This document shows, piece after piece, positions 1-8,753 of a stretch of 32,427 nt of DNA. A program made the position numbers and the translations under genes. Each line of letters starts with the position of its first letter. The first letter of the stretch is position 1. This stretch comes from Oscillospiraceae bacterium (GTDB lineage: Bacteria > Bacillota > Clostridia > Oscillospirales > Ruminococcaceae): assembly GCA_900768245.1 (NCBI GenBank), contig CAAGCE010000143.1, positions 1 through 32,427 of the forward strand, given 5' to 3'. The notes beneath the pieces were generated by a model. It saw only the letters and a program-made list of their open reading frames with translations, searched no databases and had not been told where the DNA came from.

Positions 1-920
1 GTTGCGCAAGGCCAGAAAAGCGTCTTGCCCTCGCTTATTCTGTAAGGCTGTTCAGTCCAGTTGAATTCAGCCTTCGGCAGCGGAAGATCGTCTTTTTTGA
101 GGTTGTACATAAAGTTTTCAGCACGCTCAACAGCAGCACTTGAAATGTTGTTTACGACCTTGCCGTTTTCCATGCTGATAGGTGCAGTTCCCGTTGTGAG
201 AATAAACTGCGTTTCAAAATACCAGCTGTCGTAAGCGAATTTGTCCTCTTCACGGTCGCAGTAGTCAAGGCACATCTGTCTGAATGTGTCCCAAGTCCAG
301 TTGCCCTCTTCAAGAAGTTCAACGGGGTCAGCAAGACCATTTTCTTCGATCGTCTTTTTGTTGTAGATCATTACACATTTTGAGTCGGTGGCAACGGGTG
401 CAACATAGTGTTTTCCGCCGATAGTGTGAAGTTCCGCAAGCTTTTTGCAGCCGTCCGACCAAAGGTCGCTGTCAAAATCAAGATAATCATCAAAAGATTC
501 AAACATTCCGTCAATTACCTTGCTTGGGAATGTATCGAATTCCTGTGCAGGGAAAAGGTCGGGTGAAGAGCCGCCGAGAACGTTCGTCGAAAGATCGTTG
601 TAGCGGTTATCCCAAGTTGTAGGTATCCATTCAACCTTTCCGCCGTACTTTGACTCAAAAAGTTCGAGTGCAAACATCTTCGGCTTTCCGAGATCAGGAT
701 TGATGTCATAAGTTGCAAGCCACTTGATAGTTCCGTTTTCAAGCTTTTCATCTTCGCCGATATCAACTTCGGCAACAGCAGACTTGTCCTCTTCGTCAAG
801 CTCCTTTGGTGCGGTCGTTGCCGTTGTTTCGGCAGGTGTTGATGAATTTCCGCAGGCGGTCATTGAACCGATAAGTGCTATAGTGGCTGTAAAAGCAAGT
901 ACCCTCTTAAAATTTTTCAT
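1..920 (-). CDS. ABC transporter extracellular sugar-binding lipoprotein (3' end outside window)
   Basis: This is the N-terminal part, about 306 residues, of a family 1 extracellular solute-binding protein; the gene runs off the left edge. The start ATG at 918-920 follows an AAAGGAG ribosome binding site. The first 24 residues form a lipoprotein signal with lipobox MTAC, so the protein should be anchored outside the membrane and deliver oligosaccharides to an ABC permease. A Thr/Ala-rich linker follows, then the binding domain beginning near KLENGTIKWL. It is a clear paralogue of the protein encoded at 8754-10172, sharing blocks such as KLENGT(I/L)KWL, IYNKKTIEENGL and GKTLF(W/Y)P. It is divergent from an AraC-family gene that may regulate it. 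Permease genes may lie beyond the left edge but are not visible. The exact sugar is unknown; the neighbouring hydrolases suggest beta-glucan or hemicellulose oligosaccharides. Confidence 0.9.
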   Translation of the reverse strand, partial: MKNFKRVLAFTATIALIGSMTACGNSSTPAETTATTAPKELDEEDKSAVAEVDIGEDEKLENGTIKWLATYDINPDLGKPKMFALELFESKYGGKVEWIPTTWDNRYNDLSTNVLGGSSPDLFPAQEFDTFPSKVIDGMFESFDDYLDFDSDLWSDGCKKLAELHTIGGKHYVAPVATDSKCVMIYNKKTIEENGLADPVELLEEGNWTWDTFRQMCLDYCDREEDKFAYDSWYFETQFILTTGTAPISMENGKVVNNISSAAVERAENFMYNLKKDDLPLPKAEFNWTEQPYRISEGKTLFWPCA

Positions 921-1040
921 AATCTCTTTCTCCTTTTGCATTTAAGTTGATTTTATTCGGTCACGATTTACTGTACCTATAATTTAACATATTGCAAAGG
1001 ATAAAAATATCATTTTTTTGCTTTTTGTATCAAAATTATG

Positions 1041-1069
1041 TTGCTTTTTTCTCAAAATTGCTGTATAAT
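1041..1069 (+). promoter_or_regulatory. Sigma-A promoter of the AraC gene at 1090
   Basis: TTGCTT at 1041-1046 and TATAAT at 1064-1069 are separated by 17 bp. The promoter lies just upstream of the GTG start at 1090, so the transcript leader would be short. The divergent binding-protein gene starts at 920, so this 169-bp gap serves both genes. Confidence 0.75.
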
Positions 1070-1089
1070 AAACGCAGAGGTGAATCAAC

Positions 1090-1854
1090 GTGTCTGAATA
1101 TGAAAAAGAGCTAACCTATAAAGCGTTTCTGAACCGAGAGTATGAGTTCAGACATTCGCCGTTTGAAAAAGAGTTTGAATTTTATGACTGCGTAAAAAAA
1201 GGTGATACCGACGGTGTTGAGCGGCTTATGACCCCGCTTGGCAGCAGCGGCACAGGAATGCTTTCGGAGGATCCGCTCAGAAATCTCAAATACCATTTTG
1301 TGGTGACTGTTGCGCTGATAACCCGTTTCTGCGTTGAGGGCGGAATGGAAATGGAAACGGCTTATACTCTCAGCGACCTGTATATTCTGAAAGCGGACAA
1401 ATGTATGACCGAAAAGGATATCCACTCTCTTCACAGGGAAGCGATCCTTGAATTTACCCGACAGATGAACAGGCTCGCTACGGCAGATGTGTATTCCAAG
1501 CCGGTCATAATGACAATGGACTATATTTACGATCATCTGCATTCAAGGATAAACGAGACGGAAATTGCGGAATATATCTCCCTCAGCCCATCATATATAT
1601 CACGGCTTTTCAAAAAAGAAGTGGGAGTTTCACTTAGCACATATGTTGCCATAAAAAGAGTTGAAACGGCTCAGAATATGCTGAAATATTCAGATTATCC
1701 CCCTGCGGACATCGGTAATTATCTTGCATTTACATCTCACAGCCACTTTATAAGTGTTTTCAGGAAATACACGGGAATGACCCCCAACGAGTTCAGAAAG
1801 AAATATTACCGCGACAACTGGGGCGATATAAAGCAAAACAGTGCAAATAAATGA
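1090..1854 (+). CDS. AraC-family transcriptional regulator
   Basis: The product has 254 residues. The GTG start at 1090 is preceded by GAGGTG at a suitable distance. The C-terminal 100 residues or so (about 142-243) form the double helix-turn-helix DNA-binding domain of the AraC/XylS family, with the typical blocks SPSYISRLFKKEVG and FISVFRKYTGMTPNEFRK. The N-terminal 140 residues are a sensor region without a recognisable cupin. This architecture is common in Firmicute regulators of carbohydrate loci. It is transcribed divergently from the binding-protein gene at 920 and just upstream of a GH16 gene, so both are plausible targets. The ligand is unknown. Confidence 0.9.
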   Translation: MSEYEKELTYKAFLNREYEFRHSPFEKEFEFYDCVKKGDTDGVERLMTPLGSSGTGMLSEDPLRNLKYHFVVTVALITRFCVEGGMEMETAYTLSDLYILKADKCMTEKDIHSLHREAILEFTRQMNRLATADVYSKPVIMTMDYIYDHLHSRINETEIAEYISLSPSYISRLFKKEVGVSLSTYVAIKRVETAQNMLKYSDYPPADIGNYLAFTSHSHFISVFRKYTGMTPNEFRKKYYRDNWGDIKQNSANK

Positions 1855-1938
1855 TATGATATACAAAGTTATGATATATTTTTGGCTATAAGAAAAGTAC
1901 AATATAACTATAAATCTTACGGAAAGGGCTTTTTGAAT

Positions 1939-2718
1939 ATGAAAAAGAAAAATATACTTTGCATTATTGCCGCTTTGATCTCCTGCACTGCAATATTCTG
2001 TTCCTGCGGTGCTTCCGATGAAAATGTACTTGATGTTTCCGAAATGACAGCTTCCGCCGAAGTTGAGAGCATTTCAGATGTTGACCTGACAAAGGGTGCA
2101 TCATCGCTTTTTGAGTGTGCCGACGGCTGGTGCAACGGAAGTATGTTCAATGTCACATGGCGCAAGGAAAACTGCACCTTTGAAAACGGAAGAATGCAGC
2201 TTATCATCGACAAGGACAAAAAGGACGGCAGCGTGCCTTACTCAGGTGCGGAATACCGTTCAAAGGATTTTTACGGCTACGGCAGATACGAAGTCAGAAT
2301 GAAAGCAATAAAAAACGACGGTGTTGTTTCCTCTTTTTTCACCTATACAGGGCCTTCCGACAGCAATCCCTGGGACGAGATAGACATTGAAATTCTTGGC
2401 AAGGACACAACAAAGGTGCAGTTCAATTATTTCACCGACAGCAAAGGAAATCACGAGTATCTTTATGACCTTGGTTTTGACGCTTCCGAGGATTTTCACG
2501 ATTATGCCTTTGAGTGGCACAAGGATAAGATAGTGTGGTTTGTTGACGGAAAGGAAGCCTATACCGCAACGGAAAATATACCCGTTACTCCTGGCAAGAT
2601 AATGATGAATGCCTGGTGCGGAACGGGTGTGGACAGCTGGCTGAATGCTTTTGATGACAGCAAAATGCCCCTTACGGCGGAATATGAAAAAATCTCGTTT
2701 ACTCCGTTTGATGAGTGA
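1939..2718 (+). CDS. Secreted GH16 beta-1,3-1,4-glucanase (licheninase), lipoprotein
   Basis: This 259-residue enzyme should hydrolyse mixed-linkage beta-glucan (lichenan, cereal beta-glucan) outside the cell. The ATG at 1939 was chosen over upstream starts because it begins the signal peptide MKKKNILCII and follows GGAAAGGG. The signal ends in FCSC, a slightly unusual lipobox, so it is probably lipid-anchored at Cys23. The GH16 domain spans about residues 55-258. The catalytic motif DEIDIEILG gives Glu147 (nucleophile), Asp149 and Glu151 (acid/base), and the following GKDTTKVQFNYF is the signature of bacterial licheninases rather than laminarinases. It follows the AraC gene by 84 bp in the same direction and ends at a strong hairpin terminator. 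Confidence in family is very high and in licheninase specificity high. Confidence 0.95.
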   Translation: MKKKNILCIIAALISCTAIFCSCGASDENVLDVSEMTASAEVESISDVDLTKGASSLFECADGWCNGSMFNVTWRKENCTFENGRMQLIIDKDKKDGSVPYSGAEYRSKDFYGYGRYEVRMKAIKNDGVVSSFFTYTGPSDSNPWDEIDIEILGKDTTKVQFNYFTDSKGNHEYLYDLGFDASEDFHDYAFEWHKDKIVWFVDGKEAYTATENIPVTPGKIMMNAWCGTGVDSWLNAFDDSKMPLTAEYEKISFTPFDE

Positions 2719-2771
2719 GGTTAAAATTGACATATGCGAACAGCCAAAAATGAATAAGCCTTTGGGATAAT

Positions 2772-2802
2772 AAAAAGGGATTGCGTGATGCAGTCCCTTT
2801 TT
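2772..2802. terminator. Bidirectional rho-independent terminator
   Basis: AAAAAGGGA at 2772-2780 pairs with TCCCTTTTT at 2794-2802. Inner TGC/GCA pairs and a G.T pair extend the stem around a GTGAT loop. The A-run on one side and T-run on the other let it act for both the GH16 gene (rightward) and the GH43 gene (leftward), which converge here. Confidence 0.85.
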
Positions 2803-2887
2803 GTATAGTATAATTATGTTTTATCGCATTTACTGTTCTTCCGTATAATATGGTGAGGTCCGATGCAATAATTCAGAGCATTTTAAT

Positions 2888-4510
2888 TTAAAATGCAATT
2901 TCTTTGAGCTGTATTTTTTCCGAACCGTGATATACAAAATACAGAGCGTGGACTCCATCGGGGATTTTTACATCAGATCTGTATTCTGTCCATTCCGCAG
3001 AATTTCCGATGCTTATTTCGCCGACCTTTTCACCGTTTCCTTTGAGATATATTTCAAGCACGGGAGCTGTATCTGCGTGTTTTTCCGTCCGAACTTCGTC
3101 CTTATCATCAGAAACGCAACGCTCATCGATTCTGATAGGACCGCTGTAAACGACTTTGTTTTCGGCAGTTTCTATTCTTGCTGTTACCGAAACGGTGTTT
3201 ACATTTTCAAAGTTGAAATACTTATATCCGATAAGTGTGCCGTCCTCAATCTCGGCAATAAATCTATCCTCACCGATGTTGGTAACATTGGGAAATTCTA
3301 TTTGATAAACGCTGTTTGAGCCGTGGGGCATATGACCGTTTGTGAGGTTGCAGGCAATTACAGCAGGATAACGGCGGCCTGATTTTGCTTCAAGAGGGCC
3401 GCTGTTAAGTCCGCAGCTTGTAACTTCGACTTGCTTTATGGAACCGTCTTTATCAATGCTGATCTTTTCTGCACAAGCTTGTCTGGAGTAGTCCGATTTA
3501 TGTGTAAGACGATGATAGAAAACATACCATTGACCGTTTATTCCAATAATACTGCCGTGGGTAGTGCCTGTCATATTGGTCTTTTCTTTTTCTGTTCTGC
3601 CATTGTATCCCACATCTCCGTTTGACACAACAGTACCACGGAAAACAAAATCTCTGTCCGGATATTTGCTTGTCGCATAGCAAAGCTCGTGGTTCTGCCA
3701 TGAGGAATAGATAAAGTAATATGTATCTCCGACCTTTCGCATGGAAGAACCCTCAAAAAACGGGTGAGCTTCAAAGCTTGTGCCCTTGACCTTGTAAGGA
3801 ATTATATGATGAGGAGCTTCCTTTACGGTCAGCATATCATCTTCAAGGACTGCCATAACAGCACCGTTTATGCTGTCTTTATCTTTTGGATCACCGCTCG
3901 GGCAGCTTTCGGGGTGCTTGCGGTATTCCAGTATCTGTTCCCTTGTCTTTCCAAACATACCTGCTTCAATATCAAGGTATTCGGGATTTGTGTCGAAATC
4001 CTCACGTTCCTCGTAATCATACTGAGTTCCGTAATAAAGGCGGATAGTGCCGTTGTCATTCATTACCGCAGGGTCAAAGCAGACATATTTCATCATTACC
4101 GAACCGTCGGGATATTTAACGTGTCCGAGATATTCAAAAGGTCCTGCGGGCTTGTCGCTTACAGCAACGCTGATAGGACGGCTGTAACCGCCATAGCCGT
4201 ATTCTCCTGCCATACAGTAGTATAAATAATATCTTCCGTCATTTCCGCAGACAACATCGGGGGCATACATATATTTGTACTCTGAATAGTCGGGATCCTG
4301 CTCCGCACGGTATGAAACACTCTCGCAGCGCCAGTCGGCAAGATCGTCAACAGGAGCGGAATATACAACATAATCGTCCATACAGAATGTCCGGCCGCCC
4401 TCTCTGTCATGGGAACCGTAGTGATAAACTCTGTCGCCGAATACATGGGGTTCGCCGTCAGGAATATATTCATTAAGGGGCAAAAATGGATTAAAGGCTT
4501 GTTTTTTCAT
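2888..4510 (-). CDS. GH43 glycoside hydrolase (arabinofuranosidase/xylosidase type), cytoplasmic
   Basis: The 540-residue protein has no signal peptide, so it probably acts on imported oligosaccharides. The N-terminal part, about residues 1-330, is a GH43 five-bladed propeller. The opening NEYIPDGEPHVFGDRVYHYG contains the catalytic base Asp18, FDPAV carries the pKa-modulating Asp146, and FFEGSSMRK carries the acid Glu253. The remaining 200 residues or so look like a beta-sandwich, possibly a CBM6-like carbohydrate-binding module, as often fused to this GH43 type. Likely activities are alpha-L-arabinofuranosidase or beta-xylosidase, which sequence alone cannot separate. The ATG at 4510 has a GGAG site upstream and a good promoter at 4578-4606. 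It is a single-gene unit converging on the GH16 gene. Confidence 0.92.
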   Translation of the reverse strand: MKKQAFNPFLPLNEYIPDGEPHVFGDRVYHYGSHDREGGRTFCMDDYVVYSAPVDDLADWRCESVSYRAEQDPDYSEYKYMYAPDVVCGNDGRYYLYYCMAGEYGYGGYSRPISVAVSDKPAGPFEYLGHVKYPDGSVMMKYVCFDPAVMNDNGTIRLYYGTQYDYEEREDFDTNPEYLDIEAGMFGKTREQILEYRKHPESCPSGDPKDKDSINGAVMAVLEDDMLTVKEAPHHIIPYKVKGTSFEAHPFFEGSSMRKVGDTYYFIYSSWQNHELCYATSKYPDRDFVFRGTVVSNGDVGYNGRTEKEKTNMTGTTHGSIIGINGQWYVFYHRLTHKSDYSRQACAEKISIDKDGSIKQVEVTSCGLNSGPLEAKSGRRYPAVIACNLTNGHMPHGSNSVYQIEFPNVTNIGEDRFIAEIEDGTLIGYKYFNFENVNTVSVTARIETAENKVVYSGPIRIDERCVSDDKDEVRTEKHADTAPVLEIYLKGNGEKVGEISIGNSAEWTEYRSDVKIPDGVHALYFVYHGSEKIQLKEIAF

Positions 4511-4577
4511 AATATATTCTCCATTTCAATACAGCTATTTTCTGCTGTTGGGTTTTTAATAAGTGTTTTGTATCATA

Positions 4578-4606
4578 ATTATAGCAGATACTGTTTTATT
4601 TTTCAA
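4578..4606 (-). promoter_or_regulatory. Sigma-A promoter of the GH43 gene
   Basis: Read on the minus strand, TTGAAA (4606-4601) and TATAAT (4583-4578) are 17 bp apart, about 70 bp upstream of the GH43 start. Confidence 0.8.
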
Positions 4607-4620
4607 TGACTTAAAATACA

Positions 4621-4643
4621 AAAGCACTGATATATTGTGCTTT
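4621..4643 (-). terminator. Probable terminator of the GH51-GH5-GH5 operon
   Basis: AAAGCAC at 4621-4627 and GTGCTTT at 4637-4643 form a 7-bp hairpin about 75 nt after the GH5 stop codon. On the minus strand it is followed by a T-rich run. It also lies upstream of the GH43 promoter, insulating that gene. Confidence 0.6.
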
Positions 4644-4716
4644 GAGAATAAATTCGGGAAGTGTGATATTTGCTAATGCTCCACGATAATATCGGTTCGG
4701 ACTAATGACGTTATTA

Positions 4717-5898
4717 TCAGTCAGTCAATGAATCCATAATTGCCTCTACTACCTTGGGCGAATACCAGCTGAGGTTCTTTCGGTCAAAAAGTCCGAAAAG
4801 CTCATTGCCCGATGTGTGGTAGCCGTTATCCCACCATACGCAGGGAATACCGTACTTTTCCGCTGTACTGATATAATATGATGCCCATTTTGCGACCTCT
4901 TCTTCGTTGTTGAGATACCAGTCCTTATCAATTATCTTGGTCACGGAGCCGTATTCTGTAATAATAACGGGAATACCCTTGCTGATAAAGGTATTGTTGA
5001 GATTTTCAAAAAGAGTGTCTATTTCAGCTGCACAGGAATCATCGAAGTACAGAGCGTTCCAGCTTTCGGTGGGAGAATCGTATGTAAAACGGTACGGTGT
5101 ATATACGTGTATCGAAACACCCACATATTTATCATCCGGAACGGTAAGGTTTTCAATGGCAACGGGCATAGCCTGCGCTGCAAATGTAGTTATGAGAAGT
5201 GTGCGCTTCTCGTTGTTTCCGCCTGTTGCTCTTACGGCCTTAACAAAAACGTCATTAAGCTGATTAAGGGCATCTCTGCCTTCCTCTGTGCCGCCGTTCC
5301 ATTCGTTAGTACCGCCCTTTATACGGGGTTCGTTCAGTCCCTCAAATATCAGGTGGTCACCGTAATCTGCAAAATATGTGGCTATCTGCGTCCATAGTGC
5401 AGTCAGCCGAGCCTTGACATCATCAAGTCCGTCGTACTGCGGTTTCAGCCAGTTGTCCTCATGATGAATGTTAAGGATAACATACATATCATCTTCGAGG
5501 GCATAATCAACGACTTCTTCAACACGTTTTATCCACTCTTCGTCTATGGTAAAATCGGGTGCATCGCCTGTGTGTCCGTCCCAGGTGGTGGGTATTCTGA
5601 TAGTATTGAAGCCTGCATTATGTACTTCATCTATCATTTCTTTGGTGGTGGTGGGATTTCCCCAGCCTGTTTCCCCGCCCTCTGCATCAAACGTGTTTCC
5701 GAGATTCCAGCCTGTACCCATCTCGGCAATAAGCTCTGTGGCTGTTATTCCTCTCATTTCTCCGAGAGGACGCTGTGTTTCTGCCGCTGCCTGAGCCGTT
5801 GTTGTTTCTTCCGAGGATGTTTCCTTTGCTGCACCGCAGCCTGCCAATGTCATAGACAGGATCATCAGCGATGTAAATAATGCTATTGCTTTTTTCAT
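4717..5898 (-). CDS. Secreted GH5 (subfamily 4-like) endoglucanase lipoprotein
   Basis: This is a 393-residue endo-beta-1,4-glucanase or xyloglucanase acting at the cell surface. The ATG at 5898 is preferred because AGAAAGGA sits 10-12 nt upstream and it begins the signal peptide, which ends in the lipobox LAGC (Cys21). A Thr/Ala/Glu-rich linker to about residue 46 leads to the GH5 barrel. MGTGWNLGNTFDA is the usual GH5_4 opening, FEGLNEP gives acid/base Glu190, and VIITEYGSV gives nucleophile Glu315. The C-terminal WWDNG and LFDRKN blocks also fit. No cellulosomal dockerin or binding module is visible. It is the last gene of a three-gene leftward operon, 20 bp after the upstream GH5 gene. 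GH5_4 members often accept xyloglucan, mixed-linkage glucan and cellulose. Confidence 0.94.
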   Translation of the reverse strand: MKKAIALFTSLMILSMTLAGCGAAKETSSEETTTAQAAAETQRPLGEMRGITATELIAEMGTGWNLGNTFDAEGGETGWGNPTTTKEMIDEVHNAGFNTIRIPTTWDGHTGDAPDFTIDEEWIKRVEEVVDYALEDDMYVILNIHHEDNWLKPQYDGLDDVKARLTALWTQIATYFADYGDHLIFEGLNEPRIKGGTNEWNGGTEEGRDALNQLNDVFVKAVRATGGNNEKRTLLITTFAAQAMPVAIENLTVPDDKYVGVSIHVYTPYRFTYDSPTESWNALYFDDSCAAEIDTLFENLNNTFISKGIPVIITEYGSVTKIIDKDWYLNNEEEVAKWASYYISTAEKYGIPCVWWDNGYHTSGNELFGLFDRKNLSWYSPKVVEAIMDSLTD

Positions 5899-5918
5899 AA
5901 CTATCATTTCCTTTCTGT

Positions 5919-6929
5919 TTATAATGAATTTACAATTCGATCGAGGCATGGTGCATAATGTTCATCATTTATCCCGAAATTCATTTCTTTGTAGGTCCAG
6001 ACAGCTCTTCCGATGCCGTGTTTTTCAAATACGCTGTGAATATCTTCAAACCATACTGCAGTATCACTTATAACCGCTTGGTCGATAACCCCATATTCAC
6101 CGCAGTAAAGAGGAACATCGGCATTTACGGCAGCATCGACTGCTTCCGAAATAAGCTTATCCATAAACTCAGCACCCATTTCGTCGGTGTTTTTAAGTCC
6201 GGAACCGAAGCAGCCTATGTTTTCGGAGATCTTACGGTAAATTTCCATTGTACCCGGGTATCTCATAGATATGTCCGAAACAGCAGAGAGCCATGATGTG
6301 TGCTGATGTGTAAAAAGAAAAGGCTCGTAAAAATGGAAGTTGTAAACTATATTTTTATCATCGGGGATCTCAAGAAGCTTCAGAGTATGAACGCTGTTCC
6401 ACTGTGTTCCGCCAAAGATTATTTTTTTATCGGGAGCAAATGGACGGATAGCCGAAAGCAATTTTGAGATAAGAGCATTCCATTTGCGGCTGTCGATCTT
6501 CGATACCTCATTGAGCGGTTCAAAAACAACATTGCCATTCTTTCCGTAACGTGCGGCGATATTTGTCCAGAGTGAGATAAAGCGCTTCTGAAGCTCGTGG
6601 CTGTCAAACATAATATTGTTTTCTGCAGTATCGTCAAAGGCAAACCCTTTAGTCTTATGCAGATCGATTATCACATTAAGCCCGTATTTTTCGCACCATT
6701 CAATGCAGTCATCAATGTGCTTATAACCGTTTGGAAGAACACGGCCATCTTCGTCCTCAATAACATTGTAGTCAACGGGCAGACGAATATGGTCAAGTCC
6801 CCATTCGGATATTGTTTTTATATCATTTTCGGTGATAAAGCTGCTGTAATGTCCTTCGGAATATTCGGCACACTGGGAAAGCCAGCCTCCAAGATTTATT
6901 CCACGCATATATCCTTCAAATCTCTTCAT
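5919..6929 (-). CDS. Cytoplasmic GH5 endoglucanase, CelC-like
   Basis: The 336-residue protein lacks a signal peptide. It closely resembles Clostridium thermocellum CelC in length and in blocks such as GINLGGWLSQ, NIVYNFHFYEPFLFTHQ and LYCGEYGVI. Acid/base Glu141 lies in FEPLNEV and nucleophile Glu278 in CGEYG, almost the same numbers as in CelC (140 and 280). CelC-type enzymes cleave soluble beta-1,3-1,4-glucans and cello-oligosaccharides, which suits an intracellular role on imported fragments. The start ATG at 6929 nearly touches the GH51 stop (TAA, T, ATG), with AGAGG inside the end of GH51, so translation is probably coupled. It is the middle gene of the operon. Confidence 0.93.
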   Translation of the reverse strand: MKRFEGYMRGINLGGWLSQCAEYSEGHYSSFITENDIKTISEWGLDHIRLPVDYNVIEDEDGRVLPNGYKHIDDCIEWCEKYGLNVIIDLHKTKGFAFDDTAENNIMFDSHELQKRFISLWTNIAARYGKNGNVVFEPLNEVSKIDSRKWNALISKLLSAIRPFAPDKKIIFGGTQWNSVHTLKLLEIPDDKNIVYNFHFYEPFLFTHQHTSWLSAVSDISMRYPGTMEIYRKISENIGCFGSGLKNTDEMGAEFMDKLISEAVDAAVNADVPLYCGEYGVIDQAVISDTAVWFEDIHSVFEKHGIGRAVWTYKEMNFGINDEHYAPCLDRIVNSL

Positions 6930-6930
6930 A

Positions 6931-8418
6931 TTAAAAACCTCTTTTTAAAACTATCATATTCCAGGAATGTGGTGCCAGAATAATTTTATTGCTTATATTT
7001 TTGACTGTAGGGATCACATTTTCCGGAGAATCGGCGGTGTTGACAGCTTTAAGATCGCTGCCTTCAAGCGAGACGTGAGTATAAGGCTTGTATTTTTCAA
7101 ATCCCGCAAGACTGACATCAAGCTCGCATTCACTGTCAAGAGATCGGTTCACCACAAAAATTGTTATCTCATTTTCATCATCTGAAATAACGGCTGCGGA
7201 ATCAATAAGCGGTACATTCTTCTTTGAGCAGGTATCATAGGAATCGCAGCAGCAGAAATTTTTCAAAGCTGTGCCTCTGCCATAATGAGATGTGTACATA
7301 AATGGATAGAATATCGTCTGCGCCCATACACGTCCGCACGTTTCGGTCATTATGGGAGCAATTACATTTACAAGCTGTGCAAGGCACGCTATTTTTACCC
7401 TGTCGCTGTTGTTTAAAAGAGTGATGAGCAGATCTCCGAGAACAACAGCGTCCTCAAGGTTGTATATATCCTCGAGAAGAGGCGGAGCGACCTGCCACTT
7501 GTCAACTTTTTTGTCCTGTTCACTGCTGTGAAACCAGATATTCCATTCATCAAAAGAAAGATTAACGGTTTTATCCGATTTCTTTTCACGCTTTACTTCA
7601 TCGCATATAGCTGCTACCTGTTTTATAAAGCTGTCCATATCAACAGCGGAGGCAAGATAGTTGGCTGTGTCATTATCGGGATTACCGTAATAATTGTGCA
7701 GGGAGATATAGTCAACGTGTTCATAGCATTCCCTTAAAACGGTGCGTTCCCACTCTCCGAAGGTGGGCATATTTATGTTGGAACTGCCGCAGGCTACAAG
7801 TTCGATAGATGGGTCAGTCCATTTCATAAGCTTGGCAGTTTCGCAGGCTATCCTGCCGTATTCATAGGGAGTTTTGCTGCATATCTGCCAAGGACCGTCC
7901 ATTTCATTGCCAAGGCACCAGAGCTTTATGCCGAAGGGCTTTTCAAAACCGTTTTTGCGGCGCATCTCCGCATAATATGTATCGGTTTCATCGTTGCAGT
8001 ATTCAACAAGATTTCTTGCCGCATCAGCACCTCTTGTACCAAGGTTCACAGCCATCATTATTTCACTGCCTGCACGTTTTGCCCATTCCTGAAATTCATC
8101 AATGCCGACTTCATTTGTTTCTATTGACTGCCAGGCAAGCTCTTTTTTTCGGGGACGCTTTGCTTTATCTCCCGTGCCGTCCTCCCAGTTATATCCCGAA
8201 ACGAAATTTCCTCCGGGGTATCTCACAATGGGGACTTCAAGCTTTTTAACCATTTCCATAACATCGGTACGAAAACCCATTTTGTCAGCTGTTCCGTGTG
8301 TCGGTTCATATATTCCGCCGTAAACGGCTCTTCCCAGATGCTCGATAAACGAACCGTAAATACGGTTATCTATCTTGCTTATTATATTTCCTTTTGATAT
8401 TGTGATCTCAGCTTTCAT
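6931..8418 (-). CDS. abfA: GH51 alpha-L-arabinofuranosidase, cytoplasmic
   Basis: The 495-residue enzyme removes terminal arabinofuranose from arabinoxylan and arabinan oligosaccharides. The start ATG at 8418 follows GAAAGGAC. Family signatures are complete: YGSFIEHLGRAVYGGIYEP at the N-terminus, IVRYPGGNFVSGYNWEDG, acid/base Glu172 in CLGNEMDGPWQ, and nucleophile Glu291 in SFDEWN. A C-terminal beta-sandwich from about residue 375 is normal for the family. No signal peptide is present. It is the first gene of the GH51-CelC-GH5 operon. Its promoter abuts one copy of the 13-bp operator motif found upstream, so it is likely controlled together with the divergent binding-protein gene. The gene symbol is the usual family symbol. 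Confidence 0.95.
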   Translation of the reverse strand: MKAEITISKGNIISKIDNRIYGSFIEHLGRAVYGGIYEPTHGTADKMGFRTDVMEMVKKLEVPIVRYPGGNFVSGYNWEDGTGDKAKRPRKKELAWQSIETNEVGIDEFQEWAKRAGSEIMMAVNLGTRGADAARNLVEYCNDETDTYYAEMRRKNGFEKPFGIKLWCLGNEMDGPWQICSKTPYEYGRIACETAKLMKWTDPSIELVACGSSNINMPTFGEWERTVLRECYEHVDYISLHNYYGNPDNDTANYLASAVDMDSFIKQVAAICDEVKREKKSDKTVNLSFDEWNIWFHSSEQDKKVDKWQVAPPLLEDIYNLEDAVVLGDLLITLLNNSDRVKIACLAQLVNVIAPIMTETCGRVWAQTIFYPFMYTSHYGRGTALKNFCCCDSYDTCSKKNVPLIDSAAVISDDENEITIFVVNRSLDSECELDVSLAGFEKYKPYTHVSLEGSDLKAVNTADSPENVIPTVKNISNKIILAPHSWNMIVLKRGF

Positions 8419-8472
8419 AAGTACATAAAGTCCTTTCAGATATTGATATTATCGCATTTATATGCTGATTTA

Positions 8473-8501
8473 ATTATATATCAGTGTGTTTGCATCTTCA
8501 A
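8473..8501 (-). promoter_or_regulatory. Promoter of the GH51 operon
   Basis: On the minus strand, TTGAAG (8501-8496) and TATAAT (8478-8473) are 17 bp apart. The -35 box directly touches an operator-like repeat at 8502-8514, a position typical for an activator contacting RNA polymerase. Confidence 0.75.
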
Positions 8502-8646
8502 TGTCATATCCTGCTAATTCACTGACATATCCTGCTTTTGATATTTGTATATCTATGAAAAGATTTTCACAAAAATCCTGTACTGACATATCCTGCAAAA
8601 TGACTGACATATCCTGCTGTGAATTTTTAAAAGGCAGGATATGTCA
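8502..8646. promoter_or_regulatory. Operator-like array of five 13-bp repeats between divergent promoters
   Basis: The motif TGACATATCCTGC occurs at 8523-8535, 8584-8596 and 8605-8617, with one mismatch at 8502-8514. An inverted copy, GCAGGATATGTCA, lies at 8634-8646. Copies 1-2 and 3-4 are exactly 21 bp apart start to start, two helical turns, as for direct half-sites bound by AraC-type proteins. Four copies point toward the GH51 promoter and one toward the promoter of the binding protein at 8754. The AraC gene at 10228 is the most likely partner. The 335-bp gap 8419-8753 contains no gene. Confidence 0.75.
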
Positions 8647-8667
8647 GTGATAATGCAGAATAAATCA

Positions 8668-8696
8668 TTGTAAAAGCCTTTTGTTTTGATTATGAT
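8668..8696 (+). promoter_or_regulatory. Promoter of the second sugar-binding protein gene
   Basis: TTGTAA at 8668-8673 and TATGAT at 8691-8696 have a 17-bp spacer. The inverted operator copy ends 21 bp before the -35 box. Confidence 0.65.
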
Positions 8697-8753
8697 TAAG
8701 TTACAAGGTTTGAACCGGTAACAACTTCTAAACTATCAATGAGGTGAACGATT

